This document shows, in pieces, positions 1 to 9,216 of a DNA stretch of 64,000 bases (position 1 is the first letter of the stretch; the number at the start of each line of letters is the position of its first letter). The stretch is from Carboxylicivirga caseinilyticus. Lineage in GTDB: Bacteria; Bacteroidota; Bacteroidia; Bacteroidales; Marinilabiliaceae. The stretch covers positions 1 to 64,000 of the forward strand of contig JAFMVE010000025.1 in assembly GCA_025499705.1 (NCBI GenBank), given 5' to 3'. The position numbers were made by a program, and so were the translations under genes. The notes beneath the pieces are model-generated. The model saw only the letters and a list, made by a program, of their open reading frames with translations. It was not told where the DNA came from and ran no database searches.

Positions 1-125
1 TCGAGATAGATATTGGCTCCAACAATGGGTTGTTGCCGCTTATCCATCACTTTACCCTGTATTGCTGTCTGAGCCTCAGCACAAATACTATAAAGGATTG
101 CTATGAGAAAGATTACCAAACGCAT
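1..125 (-). CDS. Secreted protein with carboxypeptidase-regulatory-like N-terminus (partial, 3' end off window)
   Basis: Only the first 41 codons are inside the window; the gene runs off the left edge. An ATG at 125 opens a hydrophobic signal peptide (MRLVIFLIAILYSICAEAQ), followed by a stretch reading TAIQGKVMDKRQQPIVGANI. The G-x-V-x-D…P-x-x-G-A-x-I pattern is the usual start of a CarboxypepD_reg-like beta-sandwich. In Bacteroidota this fold most often begins TonB-dependent receptors, or surface proteins that take up or bind substrates. Whether a beta-barrel follows cannot be seen here. The start is sure because the signal peptide begins at this Met; the family beyond the first domain is inference. 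Confidence 0.7.
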   Translation of the reverse strand, partial: MRLVIFLIAILYSICAEAQTAIQGKVMDKRQQPIVGANIYL

Positions 126-419
126 GATCTTGTTTTTGAGTGCAAGTAAATACCTGCAGATACCCTAAAACAAAAAACATTAACCGAAGTCATGAATCAA
201 AAGGATGAAATGATAAATATGCGGAGTGAATTACCAGTCTTAAGCAAGGCAAAAGTCAAAAAGTTAAAGTCAAAAGTCAAAAAGTAGAAAGGCAAAATGG
301 TAAAAGCCCTGACAGCTATCGGAGAAGGCTAAAGGTGAAAAATTAAAGGATAAAGTGAAAAGGCTAAAGTAAAAAGGGAGTAACTTAAATGAATAAGGAT
401 CTATGGCTATTCAATAATT
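126..419. repeat. Intergenic, with low-complexity purine-rich repeat
   Basis: No gene is seen. From about 240 to 380 the plus strand is a degenerate run of short words such as AAAGTCAAAAAG, AAAGTGAAAA and GGCTAAAG, repeated many times with little pyrimidine. It looks like slippage-derived simple sequence between the two minus-strand genes. No clear terminator hairpin was found. Confidence 0.5.
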
Positions 420-1244
420 CTAAAGCTCTCCGTTTACAAATTTGTCAATAATCTCGCCGGCAATGCTTCTTGCAATAGGATGATTTGGAAGGTTATCGCG
501 GCCAAACCAGTCGGCATGCTCTATTTCATGATTATCCACCTGTATCGTCTGATTCCCATCTGCATCAGCTAAAAAACCTATCATCATGGAACCTGAATAA
601 GGCCAGGGCTGACTGTTGTAGTATCTGATATTCTTAATTTCAATACCAACCTCTTCCCTAACCTCACGGCGGACAGCATCTTCAATTGATTCTCCAACAT
701 CCACATATCCTGCCACTAATGAATAAAAACCTTCACGAAAATTAACGTTATGAGCCAACAAAATCTGGTCATTCTTAAATATGGCAACAATAATAGCCGG
801 AGCAATCTGAGGATAAAGAACATTGTTGCAGGAAGAACAGACAATTGCTCTTTCATCTGTTTTCCATTGATTGGGGGAACCGCATTTCCCACAAAACTTA
901 TTTCGTTCGTACCAGGTTTTCAGTTGACGGGCCACCATAGTTGACCAATCCAGCTCTTTTTGCTGAAATGATTGAAATGAGGTAACATCATGATAAACAA
1001 AATCATCTGAAGGCAAATCAACCTCATCAAGCACCCAAAAACATGATTTATCATTAAGGGTAAAGAAGAATAAACCCGATTTAACCTCACCAATATCTTT
1101 CTTTAGTGGAAGCTCATACTGATCACCCGACTTTTTTACCAATATGTTATTCTCAGCAAAACAAAAAACATAATCATCCTCCCTGATGGGCATATCAGGC
1201 TTAAATTCATTTGCAAAAGTATGTGGATAAATATCGTGGAGCAT
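420..1244 (-). CDS. nudC: NAD(+) diphosphatase / NADH pyrophosphatase, Nudix family
   Basis: Predicted to hydrolyse NADH or NAD+ to NMN(H) and AMP in the cytoplasm; NudC homologues can also remove NAD caps from RNA. The 274 residues show the full family layout. A variable N-terminal domain (1-110) is followed by a four-cysteine zinc ribbon (C118, C121, C136, C139). The Nudix box spans about 179-201, with the metal-binding REVREEVG core at 193-200. The SQPWP motif at 211-215 is the signature separating NADH pyrophosphatases from other Nudix enzymes. Length is normal for the family. The ATG at 1244 is the first Met of the frame. The gene stands alone, with the next gene about 200 bases away. 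Confidence 0.93.
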   Translation of the reverse strand: MLHDIYPHTFANEFKPDMPIREDDYVFCFAENNILVKKSGDQYELPLKKDIGEVKSGLFFFTLNDKSCFWVLDEVDLPSDDFVYHDVTSFQSFQQKELDWSTMVARQLKTWYERNKFCGKCGSPNQWKTDERAIVCSSCNNVLYPQIAPAIIVAIFKNDQILLAHNVNFREGFYSLVAGYVDVGESIEDAVRREVREEVGIEIKNIRYYNSQPWPYSGSMMIGFLADADGNQTIQVDNHEIEHADWFGRDNLPNHPIARSIAGEIIDKFVNGEL

Positions 1245-1441
1245 GAGTTTGTTTAGGCTTACTATTACTCAAGCGAAAATAAAAAGTATTGATTAATAAA
1301 TCCTGAATTTCAGATTAATTAACTTTCGAAGTAAATCTCATTAGATGTAATTAAAACTCATAAGAATCAAATTCGCTGACAGAAAACTCGCCACCCTCCA
1401 AAAAAGAAATTGTCAATTTTTAATTCAAATAGTAAGTACAT

Positions 1442-2968
1442 CTAGTAATGATTTAACAATTCACCGATTTCCTGTTTCAACACAGCCGACACATCCACTT
1501 TTGATCCTTTAAAAATATAGACCGTTGTTCCCAGTTCCCGTGCATGCCTATTGGTTATAGAATCCACTGCATAGGCTTGGTTAAAATAGACGGCGGTTTC
1601 CTTAAATTCCGATTCTTTTTCTGATCCGTTAATAACCCTTATCAGGTTTACATATTGCTTATCCAAATCAAACCAATCAATGTAATCTGCACTAAACGAC
1701 ACAGCCTGTAATTGTTTTTTTGCATAAAAATTAATGGCTCCTGCCTGCCCGTAATTATCACACAATACTAAGGTCTCGCCCGATTGGATAGCATCGTCAT
1801 AAGCTTTTTCTGCTATTTGGGCAAGCGTATTCCATTCCAGCATATCGGCAAAATCCTGAGGTATGTCGTGATCTTTTCCATCCTCCCAACGCAGCATACC
1901 CATTGATTTGTAAATATCCTGATGACTCATAATATATTCCGGTGTTTTATTGGGAAATAAAAAACCATACATATAGGCAAAAGAAGCCACAGGCGCCAGT
2001 ATTAATAAAATCAGAACCCATTTGCCCCAATTCTTTTTAAAAAGATCGGTTAAAAAAACTGCCCCCAGAGCTATATAAACCGGGTACAATCCAATGGCAT
2101 AATAATCTTTGGCTTTTAAATAGGTGTAAACCGTTAAGATGATAATAAAGCAAAAAAATAAAAAGCGAATCTCTTTAAACGGTTGATAAAACAACAATGC
2201 AAATAAAGCCGCGATAATCAACAGAACCGAACCGGAATAAAACAAGGGCTGAGTTGCGAGAAAATCAATTCTATTTACATTTACCAACTGAGTGGCACTT
2301 AATTCGCTTAAATGATTCACCACAGGAAAATGATGATTCCATTGCCAGATCAGATTGGGTAAAACCATTACGAAAGCAATGCCCAAAGCCCACAATATTT
2401 CTTTTTTCAAAAAGATGGATCGTTGGGAACTTAGCAAAATAGCTGGTAATAATCCTATGGCTAGGAAAGCAATATTGTACTTATTTAAGAAGCCAAGAGC
2501 AAAACTAACCGCACATAAGTAAATCCATTTCGGCCGACCACTCTTTACATACCTGATTAGAAAGTAAAAAACCAATGTCCAGCTTAATACATCAAACGAA
2601 TTAGGCTGGTACAAAGTATTTAGTCGTAATAGTACCGAAAACAAAATACCAGCTGCAGCTAATATCTTAGCCAGTAGCTTTCCGTTGAACACTTCTGTCA
2701 GTTTCCATACGACTATGATGGATAAAGCACCATACAATGCAGGAAAAAACTTAACCCAAAACACACCGTTTCCCAATAATTGAATTAACCACGAATTCCA
2801 GGATGTAAAAGGCGGAACTGACCGATAGCCCCAGGCCAGATGATTTGCCTGATCGAGGTGTAAAAATTCATCCCGATGCAAATCGTAAACAGAATCAATC
2901 AGGATATATTGTAAGACAAATTTCGCAATAACAAAAAGTATCAGTATTACCGTCTCTTTCTTTTTCAT
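1442..2968 (-). CDS. Glycosyltransferase family 39 / PMT-2-like membrane protein
   Basis: A 508-residue polytopic membrane protein of the ArnT/PMT (GT-C fold) superfamily. These enzymes move a sugar from a polyprenyl-phosphate donor to lipid or protein on the periplasmic face. The first segment (about 5-26) is followed by a loop with HRDEF (D33-E34), the acidic pair expected in the first periplasmic loop of GT39 enzymes, and then by roughly nine more hydrophobic segments to about residue 345. The last 150 residues are soluble, as in family members with a C-terminal periplasmic domain. Acceptor and donor cannot be inferred. It is divergent from the histidine kinase gene across a 350-base spacer. 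Confidence 0.8.
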   Translation of the reverse strand: MKKKETVILILFVIAKFVLQYILIDSVYDLHRDEFLHLDQANHLAWGYRSVPPFTSWNSWLIQLLGNGVFWVKFFPALYGALSIIVVWKLTEVFNGKLLAKILAAAGILFSVLLRLNTLYQPNSFDVLSWTLVFYFLIRYVKSGRPKWIYLCAVSFALGFLNKYNIAFLAIGLLPAILLSSQRSIFLKKEILWALGIAFVMVLPNLIWQWNHHFPVVNHLSELSATQLVNVNRIDFLATQPLFYSGSVLLIIAALFALLFYQPFKEIRFLFFCFIIILTVYTYLKAKDYYAIGLYPVYIALGAVFLTDLFKKNWGKWVLILLILAPVASFAYMYGFLFPNKTPEYIMSHQDIYKSMGMLRWEDGKDHDIPQDFADMLEWNTLAQIAEKAYDDAIQSGETLVLCDNYGQAGAINFYAKKQLQAVSFSADYIDWFDLDKQYVNLIRVINGSEKESEFKETAVYFNQAYAVDSITNRHARELGTTVYIFKGSKVDVSAVLKQEIGELLNHY

Positions 2969-3318
2969 CTATCAGGTTCTGGCTATGGATTATTGTACTT
3001 ACTTCAAAGGTATTAATTAAAATAAATTACTCTGCAAAGGATGATTTAAACCCAATCATTTTATTAACAATATAATTTTGTAAGCCCATTTAATTGGAAA
3101 ATACTTAAGATCTAATTATTTTGTATCCACAAAACCAAAGTTTTGCACGCTAAAACACTTTTGTATACACGGTATACAAACTGTAAGGGATAAAAAACAG
3201 CCAAATAAAATTGAGGTTAAGCATCGATGTAATAATTATTTACATTACTGTTGGTCTTAATAATGTTTTAGATTAAGCTCCCTTCTTTTTAGCGTTTAAT
3301 ACACCTAATGAAACAACC
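2969..3318. other. Divergent intergenic region
   Basis: AT-rich spacer between the minus-strand glycosyltransferase and the plus-strand histidine kinase, so it should hold both promoters. I see no ORF or RNA gene. The one strong structure is the perfect palindrome at 3160-3180, listed separately. Confidence 0.5.
3160..3180. promoter_or_regulatory. Operator-like perfect inverted repeat
   Basis: Arms TTTGTATAC and GTATACAAA (9 bp each, perfectly complementary) flank the three bases ACG. The arm sequence resembles GTATAC-type operators bound by GntR-family dimers, which is a family resemblance only. It lies 138 bases before the histidine kinase start and 191 bases before the divergent glycosyltransferase start, so it could control either gene. 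No cognate regulator gene is adjacent. Confidence 0.45.
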
Positions 3319-5331
3319 ATGAGGAAGTTGTTCTTACTGTTTCTTCTTATTCCATTTACCAGCTTTGGGATGGAAATAGTCTGGGATGGATCGATCCAAC
3401 ATTTATCTATTGGTGATAAAGTTGAGATATTGGAAGACCCTTCTCAATCCATCAGTTTTGAGCAAATAATATCAGATTCCTTAAAGAGTGAATTTCAACC
3501 TTCAACCAACACTATTCTTAGCTTAGGATATACCGAATCTCATTTTTGGCTCCATTTTGTAATCAATAACAACACAAATGATGATGCCGTACTCGAATTA
3601 GCACAGGCGGGTTTACCCATTGCCAATTTATACTACATATTAAATGACAGCATATCTGAGTTAGTAAAGGCAGGTTATCAAATTCCAGTCAACAATAAAT
3701 CATTTCACAGTTCGTACCAGGTTTTTACTTTACCTCCGGGCAAAGCCGATTGTTATATTCGACTTACAACCAATTCGGAACCAATTCCTTTGAATTTATA
3801 TACCGAACAGTCGTTTTATAAAAAATCAACGAGTAATGTGCTGGGATATGGAATATACCTGGGACTTATGATCTTTGTTGTCCTCTATAATTTCTTTCTA
3901 TTTATATCTCTTCGAAGAAGACTCTTTTTATTATATTCCATACTGGTTATCATCTACATAAACTATTCTGCAGCTGTCATTGATGGCTTTATCGTTTATT
4001 TTCTTCCTAATGTTAACCTTCTATTTCTGTATTCGACCATCCCTGCAATTGGTATCGTATTTCAAACCACCTATTGCCTGATATTTTTAGAGGCCAGAAA
4101 ATATGTACCCGGAGTATTTAAAATCGTAACAGGCATTATTATTTATTTTGCCATCTGGGTTGGAGTTAAATTCTTTTTACCCCTTCCAATCGTTCTTAAA
4201 GTAAATACCGTTCATGCTCTGATCTCTTTTTTCACAATGAGTTTGGTTGGTATTCTGGTTGGCAGAAAAGGCAACAAAATGGGCTACTATTTTGCCTTCG
4301 CTTACTTTATATACTTCCTGTTGGTTGCCGCGCAGGCAATCTATATTAATACCGGATATCCTCAGTACATTGGAGGATTAAGCTTTGTAGCCTATGCCAC
4401 ACTCATTGAGGCTTTTCTTCTCTCCTTCCTGCTTTCCAGACGATTCAGATGGGAAAGAGCTGAGATAGAAAAGGAGAAATTTGAAGCTCAGCAAAAAGTA
4501 ATTGAAAAAACACTTGAAAACGAAAAAATAATTCAGAATCAAAATGTGCAGTTAGAGAAGGAAGTAACCATGCGCACCAAAGAATTGCAGGAGATAAACG
4601 AAGAACTGCTAACCACCAATGATAAGCTTATTGATTTAAACAGAGAGAAAGATGGTTTGATGCATGTTGTGGCTCATGACCTTAAATCTCCTTTAAGCAC
4701 CATCATTAACTATGTTGATCTTCTTAAAATGGAAGGTTCGCTGGATGATAACCAGAATAATTACCTGAAAACCATCGAAAATGTGGTTCAGGACGGCATG
4801 TATCTGATTGAAGACTTGCTTGATATCCACTCTATTGAATCGGGTGATTCGAAAATAAGACTGGAAGAAATTGAGTTAGAAAAGTATATGAATGCCTGGC
4901 TGAGAACTTTTGATAAAGAACTGTTGAATAAGCAGCAGAAGGCCAGTTTGACTTTAAACACTACTATCAACAAGCTAACGACTGACCCCTTTCTTTTAAC
5001 ACGGGTTTTAAACAATCTACTGTCAAATGCTATTAAGTTTTCTGAAAAACAAACAAGTATAGATATATCCGTTATTGAAAACAAAACAAAGGTTGCCTTT
5101 ATCGTAAAGGATGAGGGGCCTGGAATTAGTTCTCAGGACCAGGAAAAAATGTTTAAGTTATTTCAAAAGCTTACTGCCCGACCAACCGACGGAGAGCGTT
5201 CCAACGGACTGGGTTTATCCATTGTTAAGGCATTGACAGATAAATTAGGTGGACAAATCGAAGTTAACAGCCAACCGGGTAAAGGAGCTGAGTTTAAAGT
5301 TCTGATTCCTAAAGCTAACATCCACGAATAA
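3319..5331 (+). CDS. 7TMR-DISM sensor histidine kinase
   Basis: A 670-residue membrane sensor kinase. A signal peptide (about 1-17) leads into a periplasmic 7TMR-DISM extracellular domain (about 20-165, beta-rich). Seven hydrophobic segments (about 175-385) follow, then a coiled coil (about 390-445) and a HisKA domain with phosphoacceptor H453 in VVAHDLKSPLS. The HATPase domain carries the N box NNLLSNAIKFS, the G1 box DEGPGIS and the G2 box GLGLSI. The ligand is unknown; DISM domains often sense carbohydrates or other small molecules. There is no response regulator next to it, so it is an orphan kinase, and no receiver domain is fused. The ATG at 3319 is supported by the signal peptide beginning there. 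Confidence 0.9.
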   Translation: MRKLFLLFLLIPFTSFGMEIVWDGSIQHLSIGDKVEILEDPSQSISFEQIISDSLKSEFQPSTNTILSLGYTESHFWLHFVINNNTNDDAVLELAQAGLPIANLYYILNDSISELVKAGYQIPVNNKSFHSSYQVFTLPPGKADCYIRLTTNSEPIPLNLYTEQSFYKKSTSNVLGYGIYLGLMIFVVLYNFFLFISLRRRLFLLYSILVIIYINYSAAVIDGFIVYFLPNVNLLFLYSTIPAIGIVFQTTYCLIFLEARKYVPGVFKIVTGIIIYFAIWVGVKFFLPLPIVLKVNTVHALISFFTMSLVGILVGRKGNKMGYYFAFAYFIYFLLVAAQAIYINTGYPQYIGGLSFVAYATLIEAFLLSFLLSRRFRWERAEIEKEKFEAQQKVIEKTLENEKIIQNQNVQLEKEVTMRTKELQEINEELLTTNDKLIDLNREKDGLMHVVAHDLKSPLSTIINYVDLLKMEGSLDDNQNNYLKTIENVVQDGMYLIEDLLDIHSIESGDSKIRLEEIELEKYMNAWLRTFDKELLNKQQKASLTLNTTINKLTTDPFLLTRVLNNLLSNAIKFSEKQTSIDISVIENKTKVAFIVKDEGPGISSQDQEKMFKLFQKLTARPTDGERSNGLGLSIVKALTDKLGGQIEVNSQPGKGAEFKVLIPKANIHE

Positions 5332-5351
5332 TTTTACACCTTGCCGATATA

Positions 5352-5380
5352 ATTGTTATAACAATCAGCCTTACAGCTAT
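5352..5380. repeat. Fragment of the dispersed palindromic repeat
   Basis: The perfect palindrome ATTGTTATAACAAT (5352-5365) runs into CAGCCTTACAG. The last part matches the right side of the repeat unit at 17735-17760 (TAACAATCAGCCTTACAG). It lies between two convergent genes and may also act as a weak terminator. Probably a relic of the same repeat family. Confidence 0.4.
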
Positions 5381-5437
5381 CCTAAATCATTTTATTTCAA
5401 TACCATGCTATCATACACATAAATATAGATACTCTGA

Positions 5438-5902
5438 TTAAGGCCTGTATTCTTCAAAATCGAAATCTACTTTCATATTGTTTCCTGAAATGGTAGCCTT
5501 TAAAAGATCTCCATTTTTTGAATACTCAATAATTTTAGGAAACTCATTCAATTGATTTTCACAAACAAAACACTGCTCTTCAATTCTAATCAACTTAAAA
5601 TTAGTTGAATTGGACTCTCCCTGACCCGTTACATCAAAACTCCATTCACCATCTTTTTTAATCAGTTTGATATTTTCCTGCCAAATAGTGTCATTATTTT
5701 CTAGTGTAAAGCCAAATCCGGTATATTCCGAATCGCTATGCTTTTCCCAGTTCTCAAAAGTTAATCGGTTCTCCTGCTCATTGGTTCTTATCCAACTGCC
5801 TAACATCCAATCAAAATTATCTTTTGACTCTGTGGGCCTGTTTTTGCATGAAACACTTAGAATCAGCAAAATTACTATCATTAGTTTATTCTTCACTTTC
5901 AT
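5438..5902 (-). CDS. DUF6265-like lipoprotein
   Basis: A 154-residue putative lipoprotein. A hydrophobic leader ends in a lipobox-like LSVSC (Cys about 20). The body begins with FDWMLGSWIR and continues with alternating strand-like segments, the pattern of DUF6265 / THAP4-like small beta-barrel proteins in Bacteroidota. Its biochemical role is not known. I placed the start at the ATG at 5902; the codon just upstream (5905) is TTG and would add only one residue. It is convergent with the histidine kinase gene. Function is unassigned. Confidence 0.7.
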   Translation of the reverse strand: MKVKNKLMIVILLILSVSCKNRPTESKDNFDWMLGSWIRTNEQENRLTFENWEKHSDSEYTGFGFTLENNDTIWQENIKLIKKDGEWSFDVTGQGESNSTNFKLIRIEEQCFVCENQLNEFPKIIEYSKNGDLLKATISGNNMKVDFDFEEYRP

Positions 5903-6159
5903 CAAAATTGTACAGGTGAAATACTTATTTATTTTCCATTCTGAACCATTTGAACAGGCCTTGTTGAGTTACTGGTTGAAAAGGCTTCGATCAAATGTTT
6001 TTTATTATCAAATAAAACATTGTTATCCACACCTAATTTATCATTAATACTGATACATAAAATACTAAAGCCCTTTCAAAATATAATTAGTCAATATTGT
6101 TTAATGCAAAGAATTAAATTGAATTCCTATAATCTGTGTAGTCTGTGGTTGAAAATCAT

Positions 6160-6275
6160 TCCATACCGTCGCAATAAGGTTTAATGTTTATACAGATTGC
6201 TGCGTGCGACGGATTTACAGATCTCTTATACCGTGGGTTAAAACCCACGGCTAATACAGTCAGCCTTTCAGGCTT
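6160..6275 (+). repeat. Structured palindromic repeat, copy A
   Basis: Complete copy of a roughly 115-base unit. Stem I is CCGTCGCA (6166-6173) with TGCGACGG (6205-6212). Stem II is CCGTGGGTT (6231-6239) with AACCCACGG (6242-6250). A small stem follows with AGCC/GGCT around TTTCA. Further copies lie at 16.8-19.1 kb in the same orientation. The unit has no coding potential of its own. Confidence 0.75.
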
Positions 6276-6518
6276 ATTTAAACAGCTTTTATGGTTTAAA
6301 CACTGCTTGAAAGTTAATTTGTGGAATCTGTGCAATTTGTGGTTGAAAATCATTCCATACCATCGCAATAAGGTTTAATGTTTAAACAGATTGCTGCGTG
6401 CGACGGATTTACAGCTTTCTCATACCGTCCTTAATGATGATATATTTTCAAAATCCTAATAGTAATTAGTACTACCAGGTTGAAACCCCAAATCATTAAA
6501 CTTTTTATCAAACCTTGT
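6276..6518. repeat. Intergenic with repeat copy B (left half only)
   Basis: About 6305-6430 repeats the words AATTTGTGGAATCTGTGCAA and GTGGTTGAAAATCATTCCA, then the left half of the palindromic unit (6350-6425). Copy B stops where stem II should begin: TACCGT is followed by CCTTAATG instead of the GGGTT arm, so it is truncated. The rest up to the next gene has no recognizable feature. With 5903-6159 this forms a gene-free stretch of about 600 bases. Confidence 0.6.
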
Positions 6519-7556
6519 TTATTCCTTTACAAAAACAATTGGTTTTTCGTTCTCTACTTTTAAAAAGTAGATTCCCTTGGAAAGCTTTTTAATTCCAATC
6601 ATTTGATTATTTAAGGTCTTTCCACCCAGAAGCTTTTCACCAACTGAATTGTAAATCATATAATCAGCTGTTCCAGATATTCCTTTAATGCTTATATAAT
6701 CTGTTGCCGGATTTGGATATATAACAATTTCTGCCTGATCAGTTGCACTCAATGCTGTTGGAATAAATCCTGTATCATCAACCCAATTAGATGTAGTACC
6801 TGTTAAGCTAAAGTTATTTAATACTCCGTTATTATTGTTTATTGATAAGTCTGTCAGTGAAGTCACAGTTGTATTATCTCCATTGGCAATACCCTGATTA
6901 AAGGTGTAATAAGCTATTAAATTATCCTCGTTTCCGTTTAAGGATATATTCATATTATTTTGAATCTGTTCTTCTGTTCTTAACACATTCCAAACCCTTA
7001 ATTCTGCAATATTTACATTTCCATATGAATTACCATCACCAATCCAGGCACCAATTGTAAACGGAATACTGATGTCGTTATTTACACTACCGGTTAAAGT
7101 TGATGAGCCAACCAAATTTCCATTCACGTACATTTTATGTTCTCCACTGGTATAACAAACAGCCAGATGGATCCATTCGTTACCGGGTGAAACAGAACTT
7201 GTTATTGCCACAACATTATGCCGGTATGGTCTCCAGGTAATGCTTGCAGTAGTTGGATTACTCTCACTTAAAGCAATGATTTGATTACTGAAAACACTGT
7301 TTTTCTGACGAGCTATGACAGCTCCATAACGAGGTGTTGAGTTCGTTGTAGAACCTGCCTGACTTGATCCATTCCATTTTACCCACATTTCAATGGTGGC
7401 AGTTTGTAAATCGTTTAAAACTCCGTTATCCACACTCACATAATCATTTATTCCGTCGAAGTTCAATGAATTCTGACCAGATATATTTATTGTATTTACA
7501 AATAAAATAAACAGAACCACTAAGCTTCCTGCTTGATTAATTATTGATTTTCTCAT
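6519..7556 (-). CDS. LamG-like domain protein with type IX secretion C-terminal signal
   Basis: A 345-residue secreted protein. After a signal peptide (about 1-28) comes a concanavalin-A-like/LamG jelly-roll domain (about 30-235), recognisable from NFDGINDYVSV, ATIEMWVKW, WIHLAVCYTSGEHKMYVNG and IAELRVWNVLRTEEQI. The last 75 residues are a type A sorting domain (IYPNPATDYISIKG … KGIYFLKVENEK), which directs export through the type IX system and attachment to the surface. A binding or adhesion role is likely, because no catalytic domain is present. It is a single gene, flanked upstream by a small membrane-anchored protein gene. Confidence 0.88.
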   Translation of the reverse strand: MRKSIINQAGSLVVLFILFVNTINISGQNSLNFDGINDYVSVDNGVLNDLQTATIEMWVKWNGSSQAGSTTNSTPRYGAVIARQKNSVFSNQIIALSESNPTTASITWRPYRHNVVAITSSVSPGNEWIHLAVCYTSGEHKMYVNGNLVGSSTLTGSVNNDISIPFTIGAWIGDGNSYGNVNIAELRVWNVLRTEEQIQNNMNISLNGNEDNLIAYYTFNQGIANGDNTTVTSLTDLSINNNNGVLNNFSLTGTTSNWVDDTGFIPTALSATDQAEIVIYPNPATDYISIKGISGTADYMIYNSVGEKLLGGKTLNNQMIGIKKLSKGIYFLKVENEKPIVFVKE

Positions 7557-7643
7557 AATTCCATCGGGTTATATAAAGACATATTTTACACCTATTTCCT
7601 ACCTAAAATCACTACTTAAAATATCATACAATTGATAATCAGA

Positions 7644-7964
7644 CTAATTTTCATTCCCATTTACAAGATCAACCCGGATCAGTTTTCCATTTTCGTACCT
7701 GGCAAAATCATACTTTATATCCAGTTTATTATTGTCGTAAGTAAAATTGAAATTTGGGATTTGAATAATTGTTTCGTCTTCCAGTAAGTAGGTTTGTGGC
7801 TTGACGTTGAGCATTTCGGAGTAAATTTTTAATTGCTCAATTTTATAATTTGTATTACTCTCTATTTCTGCAATTTGCTTCTTTGTTAGTGAATCGATGA
7901 TTCCATAAGCAGTCAATCCAATTACAATGGCAATTGAAAGAATTAAAATCCATGATTTTTTCAT
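7644..7964 (-). CDS. Small membrane-anchored hypothetical protein
   Basis: A 106-residue protein of unknown family. One N-terminal hydrophobic segment (about 4-25, WILILSIAIVIGLTAYGI) is followed by a short charged helix (LTKKQIAEIESNTNYKIEQL) and a soluble tail. It is probably anchored in the inner membrane with the tail in the periplasm. The ATG at 7964 directly precedes the hydrophobic segment. No partner is evident; neighbours on both sides are also minus-strand secreted proteins but are separated by more than 80 bases. Confidence 0.6.
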   Translation of the reverse strand: MKKSWILILSIAIVIGLTAYGIIDSLTKKQIAEIESNTNYKIEQLKIYSEMLNVKPQTYLLEDETIIQIPNFNFTYDNNKLDIKYDFARYENGKLIRVDLVNGNEN

Positions 7965-8086
7965 AAGGTGTTTAGATTAGGGTAAAAAGTATTGTTGATA
8001 TAAAAATATTAAAAAGGTTTATTTTTTAGGCTAATATTTAATTTAAACTTTTCTATACACTAATTCAGTTTTTTGAGATCCCTGGT

Positions 8087-8446
8087 TTATTTCATATCGA
8101 GGAATTCATATTCAATTTCAATATTCTTTACAGACTTATTTACATTCTCAAAACTAATAATACAAGAATCTGAATACCAATCAATACGATATTTTGAATG
8201 ATACTCGCCTATCAATTGATGTTTATAAATAACATTTTTCCCATTCGACTGAATTAATTTAACTGTGTCGGTAAAATTTCCTTTTATTTTTAAATCAATT
8301 CCCAAGACATTTCCTTGCTTAGCTTTCTTTTTCAATTTCAACATTGTGTCAGATGTAATATCAAGTTTTAGTTTTTGATGATCTGTCTGATAAGTACAAG
8401 ATGTTAAAATCATAATCAATAGTGAGATAAAAACTATTCTAATCAT
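8087..8446 (-). CDS. Hypothetical lipoprotein
   Basis: A 119-residue putative lipoprotein. MIRIVFISLLIMILTSC gives a signal peptide with the lipid-accepting Cys at 17, and the rest is a strand-rich domain without a recognizable motif. I chose the ATG at 8446 because the longer reading begins with TTG and would add residues before the signal peptide. Function is unknown. It is one of several unrelated small lipoprotein genes in 5.4-9.1 kb. Confidence 0.6.
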   Translation of the reverse strand: MIRIVFISLLIMILTSCTYQTDHQKLKLDITSDTMLKLKKKAKQGNVLGIDLKIKGNFTDTVKLIQSNGKNVIYKHQLIGEYHSKYRIDWYSDSCIISFENVNKSVKNIEIEYEFLDMK

Positions 8447-8575
8447 ATATAACAAGTTAAAGGTTAGTGGTTTATTTTAGTTCGTTTAATACCTGATATG
8501 AAAATGTATATACGTTTCATTTGTCAATCGACATTAAATTATATTAAAGCTTTTGCGAGTAATTTCAATCAAAAT

Positions 8576-9088
8576 CTATTCAGGCATATCCGGTATTATT
8601 TTATCTTCTGATATTTCAAAAATATAATCACTGGATTCAACCGGATTTCTTCGAAAGCTTGTTGGTAAATCAAATTTGCGAATTACTAATTTCCAAAAAC
8701 TATCTTCATTAAAAAGGTTTTCAACATATCCCTGAACTTTGGCATGTGAAAATTTTATTCCAAATCTATTTTCATCAAAAGCACTTATATGGATACTGTC
8801 AAAAACCTCAATAGCTCTGATCGAAGGTTTACTATTTAAATTATTTGAAATAAAAATTTCTTTTTCGCTATCCACTTCCAATTCGAGTATTGTTTCACTG
8901 TACCCACCACCAAAGTCACTAAACTTATACAGATCATTATGCAAGTACTCATTTTTAGGAAATAACTCAATTGATATTTTATTTTCAGTTTTGTTCTCAA
9001 TTACCAACTGCATTTGATAACTGGTTTCTTCTTTGCAACTATATAGAATCATGGATGTGAGAAGAAATATTGCTAGATTTTTCAGCAT
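8576..9088 (-). CDS. Hypothetical lipoprotein
   Basis: A 170-residue putative lipoprotein. MLKNLAIFLLTSMILYSC is a signal peptide with a lipobox Cys at 18. The mature part is acidic and strand-rich with no motif that I recognise. The ATG at 9088 was chosen over an upstream TTG at 9100 because it places the charged n-region directly before the hydrophobic core. It is not in an obvious operon. Function is unknown. Confidence 0.6.
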   Translation of the reverse strand: MLKNLAIFLLTSMILYSCKEETSYQMQLVIENKTENKISIELFPKNEYLHNDLYKFSDFGGGYSETILELEVDSEKEIFISNNLNSKPSIRAIEVFDSIHISAFDENRFGIKFSHAKVQGYVENLFNEDSFWKLVIRKFDLPTSFRRNPVESSDYIFEISEDKIIPDMPE

Positions 9089-9216
9089 TACAAAAATCAA
9101 TTAGATTGTTTATTGTTTTGGGAAGTACAACCCCGGCTGATTGAAACACTGCCATTCGATAGTTTGCTTTAGTCTTAATCGCAACCAAGCTATCTTTAAG
9201 TATTGGTCATTCAATC

